Positions 11,795 through 22,530 of a stretch of 64,000 nucleotides of DNA are shown here, in pieces (position 1 is the first letter of the stretch; every line of letters starts with the position of its first letter). The position numbers were made by a program, and so were the translations under genes. The stretch covers positions 2,549,501-2,613,500 of the forward strand of contig CM063250.1 of the NCBI GenBank assembly GCA_032158295.1. The letters run 5' to 3'. A model generated the notes under the pieces. The model was given only the letters and a program-made list of their open reading frames with translations. It did not search any database and was not told where the DNA came from. The stretch comes from Pycnopodia helianthoides. Its lineage: Eukaryota; Echinodermata; Asteroidea; Forcipulatida; Asteriidae.

Positions 11795-11875
11795 CATAGA
11801 GAAATCAGCAGGCAGATTTGGATTCGAACCCACAACCTAGTTACTGCAGGTGAAGCGGATTTTACCATATGGGTT
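11795..11875 (-). mobile_element. tRNA-like SINE head fragment
   Basis: The inverse box B is seen as ggattcgaacccacaac, and the box A region as its inverse near ggattttaccatatgg. It matches the fragment at 1683-1800 in opposite orientation (both hold ctgcaggtg). Confidence 0.45.
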
Positions 11876-12059
11876 CTCGAGTAATTATTAACAAACTCAA
11901 AAGGAGATTTCGGAATCCCGATTTCGATTGAATACGAATTATCACAATTAGTTATCTATTTTAAAGGGTTGAAGGCAGAATGTATTTTTCACATTTTGCA
12001 TCTTCTACGTCTATATTTTCATTAAAAAAAAAAATCCATTCATTCTGAGTCATTTCGTC

Positions 12060-12271
12060 GCGTCACTGCAGCAAGTTCAGGACTCCATTCTGCAACAGTT
12101 GTATCTCCCACAAAAACACTCCATGCAACTTCAGATTCAGGGTCCTTTGACTTCCTGTGTACATCCAGGATTTTTTAAAAGCGAGATACAACCTTTTGAC
12201 ATTCTAAAACACGCACTTTGCATACACACTATTACATGATAGCTGACCTTGTTGCACCGACACAACGATTT
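12060..12271 (-). repeat. family F repeat
   Basis: Contains the inverse of the family core (gcgagatacaaccttttgac at 12181-12200), tgtacatccagga, and a terminal ttgcaccgacacaacg. Three other copies are at 15660, 32690 and 40838. No coding frame. It may be a non-autonomous DNA element, but clear ends could not be drawn. Confidence 0.6.
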
Positions 12272-13083
12272 CTTTCTAAAAATCCCTCCGATTTTTGAGC
12301 ATTTTTTTTTTACAATGTGATCGTAACTTGAACAACTTGCAAACCACATGAGATTTCAAACGAGATTGTAGCGAGCTTTAGTACAAATATCATACTAAGT
12401 AAGTAAAGAGAAACCCAAACAAAAATGGAGGAAGACAAATATTTCCTCTGTGGAAACTGAAATTGCACTTCTGACTCAAAGGCTGGCATTCATGAACATT
12501 GTCGACTTGAAAGTGATCAGTATTCATGTTTCGATATCCCATCCTGCTATAATTGTCTCCGCGGGTTTGCGATAACAAATTCTGGCCAGTTTAATCACTA
12601 AAAAAATAACAATTTGCCGGGGTTTTTTAATGTTTTCCTTTGAGCCCAACAGCCTGGACATGTACTTTAAAAAAGTTGAAATCAGAGACCCCCTGAGACT
12701 CTTGGTACATTAACCTTTTGAATGTTGTCTTTTAATTAATGGATAGAGACAAGGGGTTTGCTGTGTGGGATGAAACCGAAGACGGACCACTGCGGACCCG
12801 ATGTTGATGGCATACCTAATAATCAAGGACATCGTGTGAACCACATCGACCATTAAGAATAGGCTTATGCCCTCTGCACTCCCCAAGAATAACAAGAATA
12901 AAGGGAAGGGGGGGGATAGGGGGGTCTCAGTCTGGTGAGTGATCCGGAATAAATCTTGATCCCACTTTATGGAGTCCAGGTCCCGATCCCGTCAGATAAT
13001 TGGAGCAAAATGGGGAAGGGGGGAAAGATGAAGATATTGATTTGACTGATGAGAAGAAGATTCTGCACAACGAGGACAAATTT
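12272..13083. other. no gene recognised
   Basis: Includes G-rich patches at 12903-12925 and 13010-13024. Three minus-strand frames of about 60-70 codons show no coding look. Confidence 0.45.
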
Positions 13084-13290
13084 AACCACAAGTCAAAATT
13101 GACAGGGTAAACTGTTAATAATTGTTGGTTTATCAAAGAAAAATTGACTTGAGCGGGACTTGAATCTGTGACCTCCGGATTAATGTGCCGGTGCTCTACC
13201 AACTGAGCAATCTAGCCCTAATGTTGGCAGTCTCCCTATTTTATGTTTGTTAATATGTTTGTTCAGGGGGGGGGGCAGTCAGAAGCCATT
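13084..13290 (-). mobile_element. SINE1 with a G run in its leader
   Basis: The tRNA-like head is seen inverted as ctctaccaactgagcaatct, with box B from gggacttgaatctgtgac. At 13266-13275 the leader has a run of G followed by cagtcagaagcc. The same leader position holds only gaggggtg in the copy at 41.6 kb and 628 bp of purines in the copy at 53.6 kb. Confidence 0.8.
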
Positions 13291-13339
13291 CGGAACTCTG
13301 TAGGAAATAATCTTCCAACGATATCCAACACTTGGAAGC

Positions 13340-13470
13340 AATCATCACAAAAACCATTTCTGCAACTTGAGACAGTCCGGTAATGCTCAAAAAAATAGTT
13401 TATAGCCGGACGTTTGGACCCTATGGAGCCCTTCTCGAAGGTTAAAAGTCCATTCAAAAAAAAGCTAAAC
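13340..13470. repeat. family G element, degenerate
   Basis: Shares the core cggacgtttggaccctatgg followed by cttctcgaaggttaaaag with the copies at 37.5 and 50.9 kb. The hammerhead-like pairing seen at 37.5 kb is lost here. Confidence 0.5.
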
Positions 13471-13707
13471 TATATCTTTGGTAAAAACCATTTCTACAAA
13501 ATCTACTCCGATTTCATAAAAGCAGGTCAAGTGACTCTCACATACCATATAAAATAAAACTCCTTCAGCGAATCTGCAGGAAGGTATCGTTGACAAGACA
13601 CTGAAAATTAAACAGGATAGTACTGTGCTGAATCTGCATAAAGAAAAAAGAAAAAAAACAACAATCAGATAAATATTTATTTAAAAAAAAATACATTAAT
13701 TTATTCA

Positions 13708-14002
13708 TTTATCAAAGACTAAGTATCCCCACTTGGTGTATCCCAACATATGCATAAAATAACAAACCTGTGAACAAACGTTCATCAAAGTTGCAAGAAA
13801 ATAATGAAAGAAAAAAAAAAACACCCTTGTTGCATAGAGTTGCAATAGAAACAAGGGTGTTTTTTTCTCTAATCATTTTCTTGCTACTTCGATGATCAAT
13901 CAGCCCAAATGCTCACAGCTTTGTTATTTCATGCATATGTTGGGATACACCAAGTGAGGATAATGGTCTTTGATATTAACCAGAAGTACACCCTGCCTTT
14001 AA
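13708..14002. mobile_element. palindromic TTAA-MITE, left end truncated
   Basis: The left arm (acttggtgtatcccaacata) and the right arm (tatgttgggatacaccaagt) are inverted, as are aaacacccttgttg and caagggtgtttt in the middle, so most of the element is one large hairpin. The right end reads agtacaccctgcctttaa, as in the 35.5-kb element. The expected left end ttaaagacactggacacc, present at 29641, is absent. It shares its terminal TTAA with the next MITE. Confidence 0.7.
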
Positions 14003-14383
14003 AGGAACATTACAGAATTGGTTTTTGCTAACAAAACAGTTGCTTGCAGTGTAAGCACTTTATGTAATCCACCATATACATAAACTGATAAACCTGTAGA
14101 AGTTTGAGATCGATCGGCCATCTCGGTCACGAGAAAATAGTAAAAAAACCGATTGCACATTTGCATGAAATCATATAGATTCAACAAATGAATAAAACGC
14201 TCACTGAGCGATAAACTCCAATCGGAAAATTAGTTTATTCTCATCAAATATGGCATTTCAGACAGAAATATTTCAAGGGATGTTTTCTACTACCATCATC
14301 ATTAGACTGTGTAAGTTTTATGTAAATCTGTGATCAAAAAGATTTACAAGTTTTTTCTTACCAATTCTGTAATGTTCCTTTAA
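13999..14383. mobile_element. TTAA-MITE, 385 bp
   Basis: Same family as 7211-7606, opposite orientation. TTAA occurs at both ends, with terminal inverted repeats aaaggaacattacagaattg and its inverse. It sits directly on the terminal TTAA of the preceding element. Confidence 0.85.
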
Positions 14384-15171
14384 ATGATGTTTTAGTTAAC
14401 CCTCACATGAATGTGTTCTTCTTAGAACTGGCCGGAGAGAGCCTCCACAGAAAGTCCTCTAGACAGAAAGTTTGTTTCTTTAGGGCAATCCATCGGGCTC
14501 CAGCAGGTTCACTTAACCTCTTCCTCCGTGTTTGCATTGTTTTTGTAGCTTTCTTTTAATGTTTTTTGATTGTGTATATATGTTTTCATGATTGCCTGAG
14601 AAATAAAATGAATGTAAATAAGTATAGACCTTGTGCACATAACATCAACGACGTGAGTCTTTTCGATGACTAGTGCGTATTTGAGTCGCGTGGAACTTTT
14701 ACAGTTAGCTGGCACAAGACGCAAGACACAACAATCGTTACCGAAAGGTTCTTCCGCATTTTGCTTAATTATGTGTGCCATTTCATTGTGCTTCAGGCTG
14801 ACACATTGTGTTAAGAAGTTTTGTTTAATTATACAAAATCTTCGCTTTGATCTCAAAATACAAAAAATCTTCATAATGATAGTAATTGGTAGGCTCGGTA
14901 CATGCATTTGTTAGGGGACATAGGCCCCATAAAAGTTTTCAGTTTCCGAAAATTGTAACAAAAGTTCCCACTCAAATCTGTCAAATATTTATGATCAACA
15001 TCAACCTCCTGTGCTTTTCTCATGTAGACGTGATCATCAAAATGGCAGTTTGAAAAGTTTGAAATCTGTGATGTAGATGCACATGGTCTATTAAATATGT
15101 GTGAAATGCATCGTAAACTTTCCGAGCCTTGTGGGGGAAAAAAATCCAGGGATTGGTTTTCAGGCCCCCCC
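14384..15171. other. no gene recognised; overlapping chance frames
   Basis: Minus frames at 14509-14907 (132 codons), 14871-15176 and a plus frame at 14666-14914 overlap. None shows a domain or coding-like composition, and the region is AT-rich. Confidence 0.4.
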
Positions 15172-15325
15172 CCCACATTTTATTGGCATGCCTGTGAATT
15201 ATTTCCCATGCAAGGTTAGAACCCAGTACCCCCATCTTTTAGTGGCATTCCTGTGACTTTTTCCGCTGCAAGGTTAGAACCCTAGACCCGCATATTTTAG
15301 TGGCATGCCTGTGAAATTCCCCCCA
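15172..15325. repeat. tandem repeat, about 58-bp unit, 2.7 copies
   Basis: The marker agtggcatgcctgtga and its variants lie at 15183, 15242 and 15300. caaggttagaacc recurs between them. A C run precedes the array at 15165-15173. Confidence 0.85.
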
Positions 15326-15659
15326 TCCCCGGACTCCTCAAGCACCAAGTATGCAGTGCTTTTCACACATTAGGGTAAGCTAAAAAAATAGCATTTTTAG
15401 TCTGCTATGCAAATATAACACCTTTGGATCAAAAAATGTTTGCTGTGCCTAAGAATTGACAGTGCATTTGGTGCTTAATGCTACCCATTGAAATGTATCG
15501 AATCCCATAACCAACTGGCCAGGTAAGGCTTCGGTTAATAATGATTTTTACCCGTGAGTGAAAAACGGTGTTTAACACTCCATTGCTTGCGTGTTTTATT
15601 ATAACTTAGGAGTTGATGGTGAGGTGGGGATCAATAAGACGGGTAAATGAACCAACAGC
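15326..15659. other. no gene recognised
   Basis: Unassigned AT-rich sequence. Nothing recognised. Confidence 0.5.
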
Positions 15660-15915
15660 TACCTTGCCTAACGCAAACTAAGCACGGCCACATCAAATGT
15701 GTCAGTGCAAAAACGTCTCCTAAAAATAACACTTACGTTTCACGCGAGTTTGAAATTGATGTTGAAGAACATCATATCTCGTTTAAAATAGCCCGGATGT
15801 ACACACAAAACAAGTATGCACCGAGATACAATGCTTTTGCACCGAGCATTTTCATGTGAGAAACAACGTTTTACAAAATCAAGATACAAGGTTTTTGTAC
15901 TGTTGCAACAAAATA
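15660..15915 (+). repeat. family F repeat
   Basis: Holds gtcagtgcaaaaacgtctcc, tagcccggatgtacacac, cgagatacaatgcttttgca and gagatacaaggttttt-like motifs in the same order as the copy at 32690-32915. The 70-codon frame 15647-15859 lies in it and is not shared as an open frame by the other copies. Confidence 0.65.
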
Positions 15916-16432
15916 TTGATACACTTAACAGAGGTGTAAGACAGAGTATGACATCGGTAACAATGTGAACCTAAATTGGATTGACTCAATCTGAAAGTTT
16001 ATTAAACCCCCAAAGAAATATTTTTGTCTACAGTACAGAACTAATAAATTATGAAGACCCCACAAATCACCAGTGCTTAGTCTGATTGCCACAATTTGAC
16101 ATAAGTCAGATATGATTTAGCACAAATCCCTAACAACCCCCCCCCCCCAAAAAAAAATTTAATAAATAAAGTAACAAATTAAAATAATAATAATACAAAA
16201 ATAACGTTTTCTACTGTTTTCTCTGAATTGGACCAACGTTCACAGGCTGTTTGTAAAATGTGATTATGGAAAACTAGAGGACAGGAACTAAATCACTCTT
16301 CCAAAATGCAATGATCAACTGTCTATTTTAAGGAAACCAAGCTGATTAAACAAGATATCGCTTCTTCAAGATTGCCATTTATTTTAAAAGGGGCAAATAC
16401 TTGCAGTGTGGCAGCGACTGCAGCAACATTAC
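15916..16432. other. no gene recognised; C/A run
   Basis: A run of C followed by A and an (aat)n-rich patch lies at 16137-16200. Otherwise unassigned. Confidence 0.5.
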
Positions 16433-16570
16433 ATAATAATAATAATAATACGAGATATTTTTATAGCGCATAATGCAGAAGCCTCTATGCGCAAAATGAG
16501 GCCGATTTAGGTAGCCGAGCAGGATGCCTCACATTCAAACTGGCTAATAAGAAACAGCGGTTACATTGTC
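16433..16570 (-). mobile_element. SINE 3' tail fragment
   Basis: An (AAT)n tract is followed by acgagatatttttatagcgc, the inverted tail of a SINE2-type element (tail motif gcgctatataa plus ATT repeats). The head is missing. Confidence 0.55.
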
Positions 16571-17302
16571 GGAAGAGGAACATATCAAAGTAAAGTGTCC
16601 CCCCCCCACATAATTTCAGACTCAATCTACAGCACAACACCACTGGGAAATTAGCAACTTACAGTGGCACACAGAGGTTATACTCTCGCTGTTGTGAGTT
16701 ACCTGTACTGGTGAGAGATAGAAATCAGGGCATAGTGTGCCAAGCCCTACGTGCTAGCAAACAGGTACACCGCAATCACCCCTAGTTATGGACAATGGCT
16801 CACCAAAATCCTTATGGCACGAGCGTAGCAAGTTGTTTAAAATCCCTGCGAGCAGTGTGGCGCTAATCCGTATAAAAAACCCCGACAACAGTATCCATAA
16901 ACCACGGCAGTGGTTTGGGAAGGGGTATATAGCTCTATACTCGTTGGTATGAATATCCTGTCCTGTGCAGGTGCTGTATACACGTAGCATAAGAATTCCA
17001 CTGTAGCATTACAAAACTCAATCAATTTTCCATCTTTACCTACGTTTCTTGACAGATCTCATAGGCTAAAATATATTTCCAAAGAAGACTTAAGAAGATC
17101 CAGCCTCGCGACTGCCACTTGGTTTGGGCTATTTAGTTTAAAGCGCTCATTATGTCTGAATTCTTGAATCTGCCAAACATTTAAGCATTATTATTACCAT
17201 TAGGTAACACTTTTGGCTGCAGCTGTTGGTCATTTTGTCCTAAAATACCAATACAAAAAATGTAATAAAAAAGAGATAGAGCATGAGAAATGTAGTTTCT
17301 GT
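16571..17302. other. no gene recognised
   Basis: Unassigned. Two overlapping minus frames at 16754-17025 have no recognisable features. Confidence 0.45.
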
Positions 17303-17554
17303 TCCCTTTTCACCCCATCCCTTTTCACCCCATCCCTTTTCGACCCATCCCTTTTTTATCCCATCCCTTTTTTATCCCATCCCTTTTTCACCCCGTTCCT
17401 TTTCACCCCATCCCTTTTCACCCCATCCCTTTTCACCCCATCCCTTTTCACCCCATCCCTTTTCACCCCATCCCTTTTTTATCCCATCCCTCTTCACCCC
17501 ATCCCTTTTTTATCCCATCCCTCTTCACCCCATCCCTTTTTACCCCATCCCTTT
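17303..17554. repeat. minisatellite, 15-bp unit, about 16 copies
   Basis: Unit ttttcaccccatccc, with a second variant tttttatcccatccc interspersed. Because 15 is a multiple of three, two plus frames (17213-17701 and 17283-17795) stay open through the array and give proline/phenylalanine/serine repeats. They have no support as genes. Confidence 0.95.
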
Positions 17555-18180
17555 ACAGGAAAACAAATTGTGCACATGGACTTTAACATTCAACTTAAAA
17601 GCGGCCTTGAGTGGAACAGTGCATACCCAGGTCACGCATGCTGTTATTATGTATCGGTGGGTGACAGTTTCATTGCGCCCGACGCTCAATTTAACCATTA
17701 AATGTTTTGACATCCGATTTTCCAAGTGTCGCCATTATCCACCTTGTATAATGGTCGCTCACTGTCACCAGAGTATGGGGTGCTGCATGTATTAACTACG
17801 ACCGTAAAATTTATCAAATGCCTCCAGTGTGTTAACATGTTTTTCTTGTTGTCATAATGCCGGCACATCCCAGCCTGTTTCTTGGTAACAATGCAGTTTG
17901 ATAAGTTGACATATCATTAACCAATATTTGGCTTAGCGTTCAAGATGGTGCACTCATCGAGTGATAAAGGTGCATCTTCAAGAACCAATAACCCTCAAAA
18001 GTGTTCTCACTCGACTTCCTCACCGAAGAGAAAACACTGACAGAATACATGGTATCTCTGGACATCTACAACATAACATCACTGATGCCAACGAAGGAGC
18101 ACACCACGTGTTCAACCCTGCTGTGTTTTAATAGATGTTTAGTTTGCATCGGGGATAAAGAATACGAAATAAATGAATAA
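17555..18180. other. no gene recognised
   Basis: Unassigned sequence between the minisatellite and the GC-rich duplication. Nothing recognised. Confidence 0.5.
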
Positions 18181-18497
18181 ATTGGGAGGCTAATCATGCT
18201 TTACTTGCAGCTGAGAAGTTGAATTGTGAAGGACGCGGCTACAACATGTTCGAGCTGCAGGCATGCGAGGGCGCCTTGGGCAGCCAGCTCTACATTGACC
18301 CATTTACGATAAAGGAGCACAGCCAGAGATTGAACGTGAATTTGGGAGACTAATCATCTTTACTTGCAGCTGAGAAGCTAAATTGGGAAGGAGTGGCTAC
18401 AACATGTTCGAGCTGCAGGCGTGCGAGGGTGACTTTGGCAGCCAGCCGCATTGACCTATATATGACCAGAGAGCACAGCCAGAGATTGAGAGTGTTT
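18181..18497. repeat. GC-rich tandem duplication, 159-bp unit, two copies
   Basis: Two adjacent copies share ctttacttgcagctgagaag, gctacaacatgttcgagctg and gagcacagccagagattga. The copies differ by substitutions and small indels. The first copy has an open plus frame reading through MFELQACEGALGSQLYIDP. The second is shifted out of that frame. The GC content is well above the surroundings, so the unit may derive from a coding exon or a transposon gene. I do not recognise the protein. Confidence 0.8.
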
Positions 18498-18499
18498 TA

Positions 18500-18643
18500 T
18501 TTTTCCAGAGGGAGGAAATCCCTTGTAGCATAGAAGAAAACCAAAACACAACTTTACTCACATATTGTCTTAGCAAGGAATCGAACCAGGGCCACAGTGG
18601 TGAGAGGCAAGCGCTTTACGCACTAGCCACCCATGCCACCCAT
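18500..18643 (-). mobile_element. tRNA-derived SINE head, third type
   Basis: On the minus strand, gggtggctagtgcgtaaagc (box A) is followed by ctggttcgattcc (box B) and a short body ending near tgtgttttggttttc. No acceptor stem closes. It lies head to head with the next SINE, about 15 bases away. Confidence 0.65.
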
Positions 18644-18654
18644 TATTTTTTTAT

Positions 18655-18930
18655 TTTTTTGCCCAGTCAAGCTCGGTGGTCAAGTGGTACGACAGCTGCT
18701 CTACAATGGCATAGGTCTGTGGGTTTGAATCCCACCCGAATGCTTATGTCAGTGAGATTTTTTTCACAGGACTCACAGAATATTTATCAAAGTTCAAAGC
18801 ATCGAGTGTCCACGATGAGAAAACAAATTGAAAAGACCCTGAAGTTTTGAAGGAAAGTGGTATTTTAGAAAGTGTCTTTAGATGCTATTTCGTTTTCTTC
18901 TAGCTTTTATTAGAATCTACAAGAAGCTAC
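18655..18930 (+). mobile_element. SINE3-headed SINE with alternative body
   Basis: The head has ctcggtggtcaagtggtac (box A) and gtgggtttgaatcccac (box B with a perfect 5-bp T-arm). After ttttttcacaggactcac the body departs from SINE3 and follows the sequence also found at 6950-7100. The frame 18659-18850 is inside it. Confidence 0.7.
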
Positions 18931-19941
18931 TTTGTGGGGAAAGTGACGACCGTCAGTGATAATTCCTAGGACACCTTTGTAAAGCCTTCAGTAATTATCT
19001 CATTAAAATTACTAATGTTTGACATTTATAAAAAAATATATATTTTGGCTTGAGGGTTGCACAAAATTATCATTTTAGCTGATGTATGAGTTTTTAAATT
19101 GACTTTTATGCAGGTTTGAATCAACACACATGTTCACGCTCGGTAAACATTATGGTTACAATCAATTATTATTTTTGTTATCATCATGAACATTTCAACC
19201 GACAGGCGAAGTATTGACCTAGAGAGTTTGACAAAAAATATTGATTGCGTGTGAAAACTACACCACAAATGGTTTAAATTTTAAAAAAAAAATGCTTGGT
19301 TCAATAAGAAACAAATTATTTACTAAACATTCCACTAAGATGTCCATTACTGATAAAAAAAAACATCCTCTTCTTTTTCTTAAATTATTCAAGGACTAAA
19401 TTTTTTACTTGATGATACTTAATAATACAAATTCATGCATCACTGCATATTTTTCTACCTGATCAAATACTTTTCTTATAGAATAGTTTTCAAAAGTTGT
19501 GCTTTTTGTGAAGGATAAAAAAGCACATTTAAGTTAGAGCTTGATAACTAACATTTTACCTGAAACAAATTTAGATTGATTATGTTTAAAAAATATGTTC
19601 AGCTTTGAAATCAATACAAATATCTGGTATAAACTTTCCCATTGTAAACAACAACAATGTGATGTGGAGAATGTAACCAAATGATCCAATTTGATAACAA
19701 TTGCTGAACTATGATTGGTTTCCATTTTGGAATATTATGCACAAGTGTTTTACCCAAATGAGCATTCAATGTCCAATGTCACTAAATTCACAGCTTTTCG
19801 TAGCACTCACTGGGCTTATGTTAAAATGCAATGGGAAACCAGCGATGGGTTTTTATATAGCGCCCTCTGGAAGCAAAACCAAGAGAGTTTTAGCGAATGG
19901 ACAAAAGCGTAGGGTCACGTAAAATGCCAGTTTTATTTAAT
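18931..19941. other. no gene recognised
   Basis: 1 kb of AT-rich sequence without a shared repeat. Confidence 0.5.
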
Positions 19942-20929
19942 TAACCCACACCTGTGACGTCATGCTATTGTTCCAGCGCTCCATTATTTCGCACAAATGG
20001 CGCGATGGGTACATTTCACCCATTGTGCAAATGGGTCGAAATGTCCTCAACGCGCCTGTCGTGCAAAATAATGGAAAGAAGGAATAAAGTGCATGACATC
20101 ATAGAACAATTTTGTTATCGTTTTCGACAACGGTTAGAGCTACGCATTTTTTTACAAAATGGTCGTAAGTCTCTATACAATATAGAGACTTTCCACATTT
20201 GAACAGCAGCCACATTATTAAATTTATATTTAGTTGAGACGTGTTCAAAAATATTAGTCCACAACAACATTCCTTATGTGGGCCATAAAGTCAGATTTTG
20301 TGTTTGTTTTAACAAATAATTTTAATTTTCAATTGATCAAACACAAAATGATACGTGATTATTTAACTATTTAAGAATTACGTTTGCAAAGACATTACTT
20401 TCATATCAATATAAATTAACAGGAATTTAACTGAAATTGATCATAAAGTTAACTAATTAAGTTATCAAAGTTATATCGAAAGCGTTCAATCACGAAACAC
20501 AGGAGGCACATTTGGGTTCTAAAGGTTGAAATTCAGTGTCAGTGTTATATTTCTCTGTTGGTCTGTGACCACTTTTGTAGCAGTTGCAGTTGGGGTGCAT
20601 ATAGTACTACTAGTAGATGAGGTGGCATTTTTTTTTCGATCTGTTTCTTCTTGACTATCTTACTTTGAGAATCTTACTTTGAGTAAGGAAAAATTCACTT
20701 TCGCTGTCACTCTTGCTTTGATCCATGGTGCAACTGTCGAAGGAACTGAGAATATTTCCTGAATGTTGGTCTTCATCCATCGACCATGTTCAAGCACCAC
20801 TGGTGTTCACTGGAGTGAACATGGTTACGTAATACATAAAAACGCTTTACTTATATTAAACAATATCGCGCCATTCGTGCGAAATAATGGAGCGCTTGAA
20901 CAATAGCATGACGTCACAGGTGTGGGTTA
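19942..20929. mobile_element. inverted-repeat element, about 988 bp
   Basis: The left end, from taacccacacctgtgacgtc, recurs inverted at the right end as gacgtcacaggtgtgggtta. The match extends about 65 bp inward to the gcgcgat/atcgcgc region with only a few changes. The middle is not palindromic apart from a small hairpin (tctctatacaatatagaga at about 20170). A minus-strand ATG at 20726 opens an acidic-serine 23-codon frame (MDQSKSDSESEFFLTQS...) ending at 20655, just after a duplicated tcttactttgag. Target duplications are unclear. Likely a non-autonomous DNA transposon with traces of a gene. Confidence 0.7.
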
Positions 20930-20998
20930 TGGCGGGCTTCACCCTCGGGCCATTCCTGTTGCTAAGGATGTCCTGGGCTTCACCCTCGGGCCATTCCT
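20930..20998. repeat. short direct duplication
   Basis: gggcttcaccctcgggccat occurs twice, at about 20935 and 20978, right at the outer edge of the inverted-repeat element. Confidence 0.85.
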
Positions 20999-21129
20999 AC
21001 CCACGAATGACGCGCACCTCGGGTATTATCCTTTACATAATTTTCCATTATCTTTAAGTGTTAATCATTGAGTCCATTAGCAACATATTGGCAGTGTATA
21101 TACAGCATGCATTAATCAGTACTGTTAAA

Positions 21130-21195
21130 ATAATTATTATTAGTAATAATAATAATAATACAAGATATTTACATAGCGTACAATTCTATGCGAAA
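21130..21195 (-). mobile_element. SINE tail fragment
   Basis: An (AAT)n tract is followed by acaagatatttacatagcgt, the inverted tail motif of SINE2-type elements. Confidence 0.5.
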
Positions 21196-21217
21196 CACAA
21201 AACATAAAACAGAAAAT

Positions 21218-21303
21218 CTCGCTCTAGTCAATTTTTCTTTGTTCGACTCCAAACCATTTGAAATTTACCCAGTCAGTTTCCCTTGTGGTTCATTACTTGA
21301 CAA
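21218..21303 (+). mobile_element. SINE1 3' fragment
   Basis: Starts just after box B (ctcgctctagtcaatttttc) and ends cagtttcccttgtggttcat, followed by ttacttg. The 5' part is missing. Confidence 0.75.
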
Positions 21304-21464
21304 AACATAAAACTATTTAAAAGCAATTCGTTACAAAAAACGTAGATTCAAACAAGTGAGTCTTTAAAAGTAGCTCGAAAATCAGAACAGAGTCAGCTTG
21401 GCGAATATAAACTGGTGGAAGTCATCCATAATGAAAGTGCAATGAATAGGCTCTTTGACCATAG

Positions 21465-21689
21465 AATTGTACCACAAGGAGACATTTCACCAACACAAGC
21501 TCTGATATCGACAGCTGTACTTACAAATTGGAACGGACACTGTCAAGACAATTACAATTGTTAGCTTGTGTTGAAACCCTTGAGTCCCAGAATGACTTGC
21601 CAGTCCAGAGCTGGGTATTGAGAGTTGCGACATGGAGGGACCAGCTTTCTTGGGTCCCGACGCCAATTTCGGTCAAAATGTAGCGCAAC
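21465..21689 (+). other. unrecognised open frame, possible exon fragment
   Basis: A 74-codon plus-strand frame without a starting ATG lies in a stretch with higher G+C than its flanks. It is bounded by TAG at 21462 and TAG at 21690. The central part (YKLERTLSRQLQLLACVETL, then several tryptophans) looks more protein-like than most chance frames here. The opposite strand is also open (21521-21727). No domain, splice sites or neighbours support a gene, so this is only a candidate. Confidence 0.15.
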
Positions 21690-22424
21690 CCAATGTGCAG
21701 TCTAAGTCTGGCGTGCTTAGCGTGCACACATAGGTTTTTGGAACCGAATGTAGCTTCTAATTTGCAACATATCGCAACTCTCTCAATAAACAGCTCTGAT
21801 CCAGACCAAATGCCCTGTTAGCTCTGGCTTCAACTGGCTCAATGCTGGCTCAGACAGGGGTTTTGAATTTTTTTGATCTCAGAAAAAAGGCTGCAAAATA
21901 GCGAAATGGAGCAGTGATGTAGTAAGTTTTTTTTTTTTCCAGAGGCAGAAAATTATAACTGTACAATAAAATTTATTAGAGCCAAAATAAAAGACAAACA
22001 CTAGTTGTCACAGTAATATAAATACTCCACACTAATGAAGAAAAAACAGAACCTCAGACCCAGATCACAGACAATGTATCAAAATTCACTGACATACGGG
22101 TGCAAACATGTCCGAGCTTTCTGTCTCGCATGTATTGACTGTACTACTTACTGTAGTCTGGCGCGCCGATGCGGTGATCGTGTGAGAGCAAGTGGTTGAA
22201 TGTTTGTCCGACATACGGGTATTTTGAGCAAAAATTACGCCACAGTGCAGAGTGCTATTTCAGTAATTTCTGTTAAACTAAGGAAATATTTGTTTAATAA
22301 TCCATCTTCACGCACAGCAAACTTATATCATGAGGTCTGCTAAAAATGTGATGAAAAATGTATTTTTAAAAGGCTAGGGATCAAAAATGTATTTTTCAAA
22401 GGCTAGGGACAAAAATCTGGCAAA
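21690..22424. other. no gene recognised
   Basis: A T run lies at 21929-21940 and tandem-like aatgtatttttaaaaggcta repeats near 22357-22405. Otherwise unassigned. Confidence 0.45.
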
Positions 22425-22530
22425 ACAACTTCTACGGCTCTGGCTACGGCTGGATTGCCGCTCCACCATGTGTCAAAGAATACAGGACATCCTTAGCAAC
22501 AGTCACAGCCATAGCTTTAGCCGCCAGTTC
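22425..22530. repeat. family H element
   Basis: ctctggctacggctgg on the left and agccatagctttagccgcc on the right are inverted around an inner ccttagcaacagt motif, as in the 37.9-kb copy. Confidence 0.5.

Noticed and set aside
14509..14907. 132-codon minus frame
   Set aside because: No domain, AT-rich codons and overlapping open frames on the other strand.
17213..17795. Proline-rich secreted protein
   Set aside because: Both frames are open only because the minisatellite unit is 15 bp. The flanks show no signal peptide or splice support.
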